Of a stretch of 64,000 nt of DNA, positions 53,946-61,183 are shown piece after piece. The first letter of the stretch is position 1; each line of letters begins with the position of its first letter. The translations under genes were made by a program, and so were the position numbers. Source of the DNA: Chitinophaga lutea (GTDB lineage Bacteria > Bacteroidota > Bacteroidia > Chitinophagales > Chitinophagaceae); NCBI RefSeq assembly GCF_003813775.1, contig NZ_RPDH01000001.1:1302001-1366000 (forward strand), written 5' to 3'. The notes beneath the pieces were generated by a model, which was not told the DNA's origin, made no database searches, and worked only from the letters and a program-made list of their open reading frames with translations.

Positions 53946-55073
53946 TTATACACGCAGGAACACTTTCTTTTTGTACATGAAGTACAGGAACAGCCACTTG
54001 ATGCCCACCAGGCAAACCGCCAGCACCACCCAGCCGTAAGGCTCACCGACTAATTGGCCCAGCCAGGTAAACACCGCGTGGGTGGTATAATTCCAGTCGA
54101 TGAAATGATCGGACATGTAAATGAGAATGGAGTTCATGCCAATCACCCTGAAGAAGAAAGACCATTTCTGATACCCCTTCACATCGATCACGTAATAGAA
54201 CAACGAGAGCAGCAACAGGCTCAAACCGCCCACCTGCAGTACAAAGGAGCTCGACCAGAGGTTTTTATTGATCGGGAAATCGAGGTTCCACAACTGCGCC
54301 AATACCAGCAAGAACAACCCCGCCAGCGCCATGCGAACGGTTTTCTTTTCGGGCGTCATCGGGTTGTTTTTCAGCAGGTTACCGGCGAGGATACCCAGCA
54401 GTGCGGTGCTGATGGCGGGGATGGTCGACATCAGGCCTTCCGGGTCGTGGATGCCGAGGTACAATTTACCTGGCATGATGCTACGGTCTATGTAAGAAGC
54501 AAAGTTCCCTTCCATACTCAGGTCGCCCGGCGGGAAACCCGGCGCCGCCGTGAATTTCAGCAGCAGCCAGTAACCGATGATGAAACCCCAGAAAAAAATC
54601 ATCTGCGCGCGCTCCCTGGTGTACAGGTAAATGATATTGGCAAACATATACGCCAGGCCGATGCGGCCCAGTACGCTGCCGAACCTGATCTCCGAGATGG
54701 GTCGCAGCTCCAGCCCGTTATTGACGATCAACCCCAGCAATACCAGTATCAGCGTTCTTTTGATGACGCGCCAGAGCAGCTGCGGGCGCGGGGTGCCTTT
54801 TTCTAGCTCCCTGCCTACCGAGTATGGCGTTGAAACACCGGCCATAAAGAGGAACAGCGGGAAAATGAGATCGTAGAAACGGAAACCATTCCAGTCGGGG
54901 TGCACGAATTGTTCCGCCACACGATGCCAGAAAGGCGAGCCTGAGGCCTTGGCGAGCTTGTGAAAAATTTCTTCGGCCCCCATTATCCAGAACATATCGA
55001 ATCCGCGGAGTGCATCGAGGGAATAGAGGCGCCCCTTGGCTGGTTGCGCGGGCGATTCTTTTAAATTGTCCAT
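53946..55073 (-). CDS. DUF5009/heparan-alpha-glucosaminide N-acetyltransferase-like membrane protein
   Basis: A 375-residue protein with about ten membrane helices. The N-terminal SLDALRGFDMFWIMGAEEI and FRFYDLIFPLFLFMAGVSTPYS are characteristic of this acyltransferase family. Relatives transfer acetyl groups to sugars across the membrane. No polysaccharide cluster is close by, so its acceptor is unknown. Confidence 0.92.
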   Translation of the reverse strand: MDNLKESPAQPAKGRLYSLDALRGFDMFWIMGAEEIFHKLAKASGSPFWHRVAEQFVHPDWNGFRFYDLIFPLFLFMAGVSTPYSVGRELEKGTPRPQLLWRVIKRTLILVLLGLIVNNGLELRPISEIRFGSVLGRIGLAYMFANIIYLYTRERAQMIFFWGFIIGYWLLLKFTAAPGFPPGDLSMEGNFASYIDRSIMPGKLYLGIHDPEGLMSTIPAISTALLGILAGNLLKNNPMTPEKKTVRMALAGLFLLVLAQLWNLDFPINKNLWSSSFVLQVGGLSLLLLSLFYYVIDVKGYQKWSFFFRVIGMNSILIYMSDHFIDWNYTTHAVFTWLGQLVGEPYGWVVLAVCLVGIKWLFLYFMYKKKVFLRV

Positions 55074-55133
55074 TGGTATCGGTGATTGTGTGAGTACAGA
55101 TAAAAATAAACAATCCCCGCAACAATTTTACAG

Positions 55134-55166
55134 CTAAAACCGGAAGCCCGCCCGCGGCTTCCGGTT
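55134..55166 (-). terminator. Terminator of the AbiU2-like gene
   Basis: AACCGGAAGC (55138-55147) pairs with GCTTCCGGTT (55157-55166), a perfect 10-bp stem. On minus it is followed by only a short T run (TTTTAG). It begins 11 bp after the gene's stop. Confidence 0.65.
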
Positions 55167-55176
55167 GTGATATGTA

Positions 55177-55764
55177 TCAGGCTGCCGGATACGTCATCAG
55201 GATCACCGGCGCATCGCCGGCCAGCGATGCCGAAGCGGATGCGCCCGCCGGAACCGGCTTGTCGAAGATAGTGCCGATATAAGTAAAGTTGCCCTGCACC
55301 ACAGGATTAAACATCGCGAGTACCACAAATTCGATCACCTTCAGCATGCCTCCCATTTCACGGAGGGAAAACGCATGCAGCTCCGGCTCGAATGAGCCCG
55401 CCGGGCAGCCGGTATGTTTTGCGTACAGGCGCTTGACCACTTCAATTTCCCTGTTCCAGAGGTACAGCAACTCCCGCCAGCTATGCAGCAATTCCCTCGG
55501 TATGGCCTCTTCCAGGTAGTGCCCGGCCTCCATCCGGTCCCAGAAATTCCATAGGCTGTAATAATTGTTCGCTTCCACGCCCACCAGCTTGTGCAATTCA
55601 ATGACGGCATGGCGCCACAGGGATGCGGTGAGAAAATGCTGCACGCAGTCCGGTTTCCTGTGCCGGGTTTCATCGAAAGAAGACTGGCAATACAAAAACA
55701 TCGTCTTGAAATTGACCATGTTGTCGATGAGCACATTCAGGTCTATTAACATCGATTTTTGCAT
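55177..55764 (-). CDS. HEPN/AbiU2-like protein of unknown function
   Basis: A 195-residue, mostly helical protein without signal or membrane helices. The segment WRHAVIELHKLVGVEANNYYSL (about 49-70) holds an R-x6-H pattern, as in HEPN ribonuclease-like folds, and resembles AbiU2-type proteins. The C-terminal tail is Ala/Ser-rich. AbiU2 and HEPN proteins act in phage abortive infection or toxin-antitoxin systems, but no partner gene is adjacent. The assignment is a fold-level guess. Confidence 0.6.
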   Translation of the reverse strand: MQKSMLIDLNVLIDNMVNFKTMFLYCQSSFDETRHRKPDCVQHFLTASLWRHAVIELHKLVGVEANNYYSLWNFWDRMEAGHYLEEAIPRELLHSWRELLYLWNREIEVVKRLYAKHTGCPAGSFEPELHAFSLREMGGMLKVIEFVVLAMFNPVVQGNFTYIGTIFDKPVPAGASASASLAGDAPVILMTYPAA

Positions 55765-55911
55765 ACGGTATGTTTTTTAATGATTGGTTTTTGATCTACG
55801 AAACCGGTCGGCCGCGCCTGAATTCATCCTGCATGTTATATAGACATACTACTTCATACGGATGGGTGATGTAATACAGTGCTTTTACAAAGCGATAACA
55901 AAATCCACAGG

Positions 55912-56463
55912 TCATTCATCAACATGGCTTCCCAATGCAAGCCCGATCAATGCCCACAACGCAATCGTCATCCCTGCCAACAGTTGCCCCCACGACACCC
56001 GAAGCGGCCCGCCCGGCGCAGGAACAACAACACGATCGGTTTCATTCGCACCGAAAAGGAACACCACATTCTCCAGTAAAAAGCACCCGCTGAACACCAG
56101 ATAGGCGATAAAAGCCAGCCCAGGCAACGTTATCCGGAGCCCGGTGCCGTTGATCAACACCGTGTCCAACAACATAAACGGGACCGCATACTTCAGCGAC
56201 AGCAGCACTAAAAAAATGAACGGATCCCGCTTTTCACGCCGGAATAAAAAACGGTGGCCTGCGATGTTGACCGCTACCAGCGCCAGCATACAACCAACGG
56301 CCAGCAGCATTAATTCCAGCCGCGTGATGTACACCGAAAAAGAAGAAAAAGAAAAGGAAAACTCAATCAAGTCCGTTTCACATGGTTTGTCCGTTACCAG
56401 CAGCCGCGACATACAGAGCGCCGCACACGCCGGCCGGCGTTGTGTTTTTTGAATCATCTTCAT
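55912..56463 (-). CDS. Polytopic membrane protein, function unknown, start uncertain
   Basis: The frame from ATG 56463 codes for 183 residues, but the first 50 are not membrane-like; ATG 56310 (MLLAVGCMLALVAVN) would give 132 residues and a more natural start. Four hydrophobic segments follow (about 52-70, 82-105, 110-135 and 160-180 of the long frame). No catalytic motif is visible. It may be a fast-evolving or lineage-specific protein. Confidence 0.55.
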   Translation of the reverse strand: MKMIQKTQRRPACAALCMSRLLVTDKPCETDLIEFSFSFSSFSVYITRLELMLLAVGCMLALVAVNIAGHRFLFRREKRDPFIFLVLLSLKYAVPFMLLDTVLINGTGLRITLPGLAFIAYLVFSGCFLLENVVFLFGANETDRVVVPAPGGPLRVSWGQLLAGMTIALWALIGLALGSHVDE

Positions 56464-56910
56464 GCCATTTGTTTTTGCTGTTGTTCATCAATGTTGCTAA
56501 TGTTTCTTTCGTTGCTGCACAAGCCCCGCGTCGCGCATAAAAACCTGTTGTCCAAAACCAGCGATAAAAAATCAATTTGTTATCGCAGAGCCTCATAATG
56601 AAGACAGCTTTTTTGAATCGACAGGGTGAAAAGCGGATTTTTTCAGGTATTAATACGCATGTCCTCCCAAACACAATACCGGTAAGGCATTCAGGATAAA
56701 TTGCCGCAGAAAACCGATTTTACCTTTACAATTTTTTAACAAGATCGCAAGGAAGTAAGCGGGAAAAATCACAACAAAGGTGGCCGGCAGGATGAAAACC
56801 GGGGGGGGGCTTTTTTATACCTCAGACAAGCAACCTGATACCCTAAAAAACGGCAGGCCACCCGATCTTTTTTGTCTCTGTAAAAAATCGTATACTACAA
56901 GTAAAAAACA
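56464..56910. other. Intergenic region with poly-G tract
   Basis: This 447-bp gap holds no convincing gene. It contains a run of nine Gs (56801-56809) followed by six Ts. Homopolymer G tracts can be phase-variable by slippage, but no frame or promoter arrangement is clear here. The downstream reductase gene begins 102 bp after the tract. Confidence 0.5.
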
Positions 56911-57483
56911 ATGGGAAAAACGATCCTGAACATAACAATGTCGCTCGACGGCTTCATAGCGGGAAAACATATCTCCGCCGAAACGCCCATGGGTGAAAAC
57001 GGTGAATTATTGCACAAATGGATGTTCGAAGAAGCGACGGACGCAGCTAAAAAAATGATGGCGGATTTTGTGGACGATATCGGAGCTGTTATTTTGGGCA
57101 GCAACACTTATAACACCGCCATTGAAGATGCCTGGGGCGGGAAAACACCCTTTCAATCACCCGCTTTCGTTTTAACGACTGGTGAGCCAAAGATGATTGT
57201 GCCGGGGTTCACGCATGTAAATGACAGGCCGGAGAAGGTGCTTCTGCGTGCAAAGGAAGTGGCAGGCGGGAAAAATGTCTGGATTATGGGAGGCGCAAAT
57301 GTTGCGCAGCAGTTTCTCCGGGCAGCGCTTGTCGACGAACTGCATATTCACATCGCCACTGTTTTACTCGGCGGCGGCACCGCTTTGTTTCCGGCCAACG
57401 CGCCGCATCCCGTTAACCTGATCCGGTTCGACGCTACAGAAACTCCCGGTGCTGCGCATCTTTTCTATAAAATCGGTCAATAG
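56911..57483 (+). CDS. Dihydrofolate reductase family (RibD C-terminal-like) protein
   Basis: A 190-residue cytoplasmic protein. LNITMSLDGFIAGKHISAE, AVILGSNTYNTAIEDAWGG, VWIMGGANVAQQFLRAALVDELHIHIATVLLGGG and GTALF are typical of the RibD-C/DHFR-like NADPH reductases. The poly-G tract lies upstream. It is convergent with the DUF3592 gene (6-bp gap). The substrate is probably a pteridine- or riboflavin-like compound, unproven. Confidence 0.93.
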   Translation: MGKTILNITMSLDGFIAGKHISAETPMGENGELLHKWMFEEATDAAKKMMADFVDDIGAVILGSNTYNTAIEDAWGGKTPFQSPAFVLTTGEPKMIVPGFTHVNDRPEKVLLRAKEVAGGKNVWIMGGANVAQQFLRAALVDELHIHIATVLLGGGTALFPANAPHPVNLIRFDATETPGAAHLFYKIGQ

Positions 57484-57489
57484 GCGCTT

Positions 57490-57930
57490 TTACACTACTG
57501 CCATCCTTTCTCCCTTCCCCGCCGTTACCCTGAAAATATACCGCGCGATGTAACTCCCTCCACCGAAAACAATCAACGGCAGCGCAAACGCCACGCAAAA
57601 GATCGTTTCGCTGAAAACGCTAAAGTATGTCAGCAATTTTGCCTGTGAAGGGTTTGCGGGATCATAGATGATGGTGCCTTTTTCGCCGATATCCCAGGCA
57701 GGCGGGTCGGTTGAAACAATGTGGCCGAAAGTGTACTCCTCGTTGGAACGGGTGGTAAACCGGAATATGGGCGTTACACTCTCATTATCGGTATCCGTGC
57801 TTTTTTCGAGCATGATAACGGTGCCGACTGCTTTCTCGCCGGAACGGAGAAGGGTGAGCGAATGGTTCAGCGTGAAACAGGAAGCGACCAGGAGTAAAAT
57901 ACCTGCAATGAGTGCGGTGTTGTATCCCAT
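57490..57930 (-). CDS. DUF3592 membrane protein
   Basis: A 146-residue protein starting at ATG 57930 (MGYNTALIAGIL). Two membrane helices (about 4-24 and 112-132) flank an extracytoplasmic domain (GTVIMLEKSTDTDNESVTPIFRFTTRSNEEY, DIGEKGTIIYDPANPSQAK), as in DUF3592. Function unknown. Confidence 0.82.
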   Translation of the reverse strand: MGYNTALIAGILLLVASCFTLNHSLTLLRSGEKAVGTVIMLEKSTDTDNESVTPIFRFTTRSNEEYTFGHIVSTDPPAWDIGEKGTIIYDPANPSQAKLLTYFSVFSETIFCVAFALPLIVFGGGSYIARYIFRVTAGKGERMAVV

Positions 57931-58069
57931 AAGAACGGGTTGAACGGTGAATGGTGATGGACTTAGAACATTTAACATATAAAACGCCAGTCGCAATATG
58001 AATGTTCACGTACTCAACCCGCATAGTAGCGAAATCCGGGCCAAAAAGCCGGGTGTTGTTTATACCGGG

Positions 58070-58102
58070 CAAAAAGAAGCCTGCAGAAAATTCTCTGCGG
58101 GC
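58070..58102 (-). terminator. Minus-strand terminator without an assigned gene
   Basis: GCCTGCAGA (58079-58087) pairs with TCTGCGGGC (58094-58102) with one wobble pair, and on minus is followed by TTCTTTTTG. The DUF3592 coding start lies downstream, so this terminator would end a transcript from 58.1-58.34 kb. Confidence 0.6.
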
Positions 58103-58284
58103 AATTCGTTTTAGCTGACAACACTCAATTCGTCGGGACGGCTAGACACATTTCAAACCATTTTTTGGCTGATTTAACGGTAATCGCTGAACTTATAGTT
58201 CGAAAAAGGCCCCAGGTGCAAAATTTATCCAGGCACCAGCATGAATACCCAAAGGTCACCCGAAGATAAGCTCATGCAAAAAAG

Positions 58285-58318
58285 TTTGTTATCTTGATAA
58301 TTGATTGATATAATTTTG
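58285..58318 (+). promoter_or_regulatory. Promoter of the exported RidA gene (Bacteroidetes type)
   Basis: TTTG (58285-58288), 22 bp, and TAATTTTG (58311-58318) match the -33/-7 pattern. The predicted start would leave a leader of about 15-20 bases before ATG 58342. Confidence 0.55.
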
Positions 58319-58341
58319 TTTTTACGCAAATACCCAAACAC

Positions 58342-58797
58342 ATGCTAGACAAATTGCTCAGAAAGTCCCTGTTTCTCCTATCATTGACATTGTTCAATAC
58401 AGCCCTGATGGCTCAGAAAAACGAGATCATTAAAGAAAAATGGCATTGGGACGGGAAGCTGAAACAGGACACTGCAGCCGGATACGCCCAGGTACTGAAA
58501 GTAGGCAACGTGCTCTACATTTCGGGTGCTGTCAGCACTTCCCTCACACCGGAAGGAATAACACAGGTTTATAAAGCTTTAGAACGTTCCCTGAAAAGCT
58601 TCGGTGCCACTTTTCAAAACGTCGTAAAAGAAAATCTTTATACCACGGATATCGAAGCGATGAAAAAATATAATGATGCTAGAAAAGTGTTTTACAAAGG
58701 AGATTTTCCCGCTGCTACGTGGGTGCAGATTTCGAGGCTGTATATGACTGACGCCAAGTTGGAGGTGGAATTAATTGCGCATCTTCCGGGAAACTGA
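58342..58797 (+). CDS. Exported RidA family (reactive intermediate deaminase-like) protein
   Basis: A 151-residue protein with a signal peptide (about 1-24, ending LMAQ) before a YjgF/RidA domain (about 35-150; LYISGAVSTSLTPEGITQVYKALERSL, ENLYTTDIEAMKKYNDARKVFY, AATWVQISRLYMTDAKLEVELIAHLPG). The conserved arginine that binds the carboxylate of 2-aminoacrylate in RidA appears as Arg in QISRLYM. RidA is normally cytoplasmic, so export is unusual and may imply another substrate. Confidence 0.9.
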   Translation: MLDKLLRKSLFLLSLTLFNTALMAQKNEIIKEKWHWDGKLKQDTAAGYAQVLKVGNVLYISGAVSTSLTPEGITQVYKALERSLKSFGATFQNVVKENLYTTDIEAMKKYNDARKVFYKGDFPAATWVQISRLYMTDAKLEVELIAHLPGN

Positions 58798-59026
58798 AAA
58801 ATACACAACTCACGCTGCGACCTAAATTCAAGGAAAAAAGTGGTTAGGAAGCTTTGCCAACATGCCTGAAGTGGTTTAACTTTTGGTCATAGAAGTTCAC
58901 ATAAAATTTGCCCCCTAACAACAGATGGATATGAATAATTACGAAAAAAGCCTGCAAACATCACTGCTTACAGGCCTTTGAGGAGTTTCGACGATCTTCT
59001 TTCGTTTTGCGGCCGAAGATTCGTTG

Positions 59027-59101
59027 TCGGGATGGCAAGATTCGAACTTGCGACCTCCTGGTCCCAAACCAGGCGCGATGACCGGACTACGCTACATCCC
59101 G
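59027..59101 (-). tRNA. tRNA-Pro (anticodon TGG)
   Basis: A 75-nt cloverleaf: acceptor CGGGATG/CATCCCG with discriminator A, anticodon loop TTTGGGA, and T-arm with GTTCGAATC. CCA is not encoded. It lies 29 bp from the tRNA-Ser gene on the same strand. Confidence 0.95.
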
Positions 59102-59130
59102 GACCTTCAAACACTTTTAGTTAAAGCTTG

Positions 59131-59219
<89 letters not shown>

Positions 59220-59356
59220 GTTTCCTTAGCGGGATGCAAAAATAGCAAATATTTACAATTCTCCAAAAGTGAATCCGGTTAATTTTCCCTGCACTAAAGT
59301 ACTGAAATGCAGTTATTTGGCAGTTTTTCGCACCTGAATGTGCCGTGGCGCCAGAA

Positions 59357-59387
59357 ATAAGGGCCGGAACAGTAACTGCCCCGGCCC
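59357..59387 (-). terminator. Candidate terminator of the SusCD operon
   Basis: GGGCCGG (59361-59367) pairs with CCGGCCC (59381-59387) around a 13-base loop. On minus it is followed by TTATTTCT, a broken U tract. It lies 24 bp after the susD-like stop. Confidence 0.5.
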
Positions 59388-59410
59388 GGTTTTATAGGGA
59401 GGTCACAAGA

Positions 59411-61165
59411 TCAGTAATAACCCTCATTCTGCTCTTCGGAGAGCGGCCCCGGATTAGTGAGGCGCTCGATGTGCTGCAGCGGAATGGGCCGCAACTTGTG
59501 ATATTCCCGGATGCCGCTGGCTGAACTGTTGTATTGTTTCACCCTTTCCACCAGCTTCTCCATCCTCACCAGGTCGTACCAGCGCCAGCATTCACCGTTC
59601 AGCTCGCGGGCCCTTTCGTCGAGGAAAAAGTTGATCACATTGGCGGAAATGTTGGCCGCCGTCACCTGCATATCGGTCTCAGTGCTTTTGGCAATGTCAG
59701 CGATATTACCGCCTTCCACCGTCCAGAATTCCTTCGGTTTGATCTCTCCTTCCTTGTATGCCGCACGTTTCCTGACAACATTCACCAGGTCTGCGGCCTT
59801 CTGATATTCTCCCTTGCGGGCATAGGCCTCTGCTGCCAGCAGGTAGGTTTCCCCGAGGCGCATCAGCACATAGTCGCGGTTGCCCACCGTGGCGGCCAGG
59901 TCGGCACGTCCGGGGTCGAGGTATTTGTTGAGCGTGGGATAGTTGTTGCCGGTAAACTTGTTCCGCGGGATCCAGGTATAGGGCTTTTTCGCGATCTGCG
60001 CATCCGTACCGTTGCTCACCGTGACATATACAGCCGTATCCTTCAATTTGAATTTAGGTTTCCCGACGAGATCGGGGGAAGGAGCATTGGCGGCATCCCA
60101 GATGGGAATGTTGTTGGGGTTGTTGCATATCCACGTCATCTTGTAACTTTTGTAAAACCGGGAGTCGGTTTTACGGTTGTACACGTCGATCTGGTAATTG
60201 GTGGGCCGTAGGCGGCGATAGGCACGGCCGTTGGCGATGTCGCGCATCATGCCGCCATGGTTGTCGTAATACATGATGTAAAACAGGTGCATCTGGTTGC
60301 CGTCGCCGTTGTAAATCGGGTCTTTGGCAAACTGTACGGCAAATATCACCTCATCGTTCCGCTCGTTGCCAAAACGGAAAATGCTGGCATAATCCTTTTC
60401 GAGGGCATACTCAGGGCTGGCAATCACCTGTTCGGCAAGGTAAGCGGCGCTGTCCAGATCGGTGGGTTGTTTGCCCCGGTCTTCCGCAACCGCACTGGCG
60501 CGGGTCAGGTACACTTTCGACAGCAGGTGCTGTGCAGCGCCTTTTGTGGCGCGGCCGCCATCTGTCTGCGAAACGGGCAGCGAATCCACCGCCGTGCGGA
60601 GATCGGAAATGATGTGTTTGTACACGTCTTTCACGGCGGCGCGTTTAAAGTCCGTCACCACTTCAATATAACCTTTGGGCAGGATGGGTACTCTTCCGTA
60701 CGACTGCACCAGTACGAAATAAAAATACGCGCGCAGGAAACGCATCTCGGCGATGCGTTCTCTTTTGAACTGGTCGGAGGTGAATATTTTCTTTCCTGGA
60801 ATGCCGGGGATGCGCTCGATACAAATATTCGCCGTATTAATACCGCGGTAGAGGGTTTGCCAGTAACCGCTGATCATACCCTGGGTAGGGCTGAGGCCGG
60901 AATTGTAGCGGTTGAAGTTTTTACCGCCATCCTGGCCTTCCGTATAGGTATCCGTCCCGAAATCCCCGAAAGAAAAAATCTGCTCACTGCCGAGAGGAGA
61001 GCGTAACTGGCTGTACACGGCCGTAACGGCGGATTCCAGGCCCTCTTCCGTATCGTAATGCGGATAGGTCACCTCGCTCACCATTTTCTCCTGCAGATAT
61101 TTTTTACACGACATCAGCCCCAGCAGGGTGCAGGTCGCCATGACATATAAAATCCTGTTTTTCAT
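59411..61165 (-). CDS. RagB/SusD family outer membrane lipoprotein
   Basis: A 584-residue protein with lipobox signal (LMSC, Cys about 20). The SusD N-terminal TPR-like helices begin with DTEEGLESAVTAVYSQLRSPLG, and the C-terminal region contains NFFLDERARELNGECWRWYDLVR and LRPIPLQHIE, signatures of the family. It caps the SusC barrel outside the outer membrane and helps bind glycan or peptide. It lies 18 bp after the SusC-like gene. No glycoside hydrolase is seen downstream, so the substrate cannot be inferred. Confidence 0.97.
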   Translation of the reverse strand: MKNRILYVMATCTLLGLMSCKKYLQEKMVSEVTYPHYDTEEGLESAVTAVYSQLRSPLGSEQIFSFGDFGTDTYTEGQDGGKNFNRYNSGLSPTQGMISGYWQTLYRGINTANICIERIPGIPGKKIFTSDQFKRERIAEMRFLRAYFYFVLVQSYGRVPILPKGYIEVVTDFKRAAVKDVYKHIISDLRTAVDSLPVSQTDGGRATKGAAQHLLSKVYLTRASAVAEDRGKQPTDLDSAAYLAEQVIASPEYALEKDYASIFRFGNERNDEVIFAVQFAKDPIYNGDGNQMHLFYIMYYDNHGGMMRDIANGRAYRRLRPTNYQIDVYNRKTDSRFYKSYKMTWICNNPNNIPIWDAANAPSPDLVGKPKFKLKDTAVYVTVSNGTDAQIAKKPYTWIPRNKFTGNNYPTLNKYLDPGRADLAATVGNRDYVLMRLGETYLLAAEAYARKGEYQKAADLVNVVRKRAAYKEGEIKPKEFWTVEGGNIADIAKSTETDMQVTAANISANVINFFLDERARELNGECWRWYDLVRMEKLVERVKQYNSSASGIREYHKLRPIPLQHIERLTNPGPLSEEQNEGYY

Positions 61166-61183
61166 GTTGCACTTTTTTTTGAA

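Larger units (their letters stand above)
57931..58341. other. Intergenic region with an unassigned minus-strand terminator
   Basis: This 411-bp gap holds a good terminator for the minus strand (58070-58102) but no annotated minus-strand gene before it. A minus frame of about 45 codons ends near 58131, without an ATG and unlike any family I know; it may be a gene remnant. The RidA promoter lies at 58285-58318. Confidence 0.45.
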
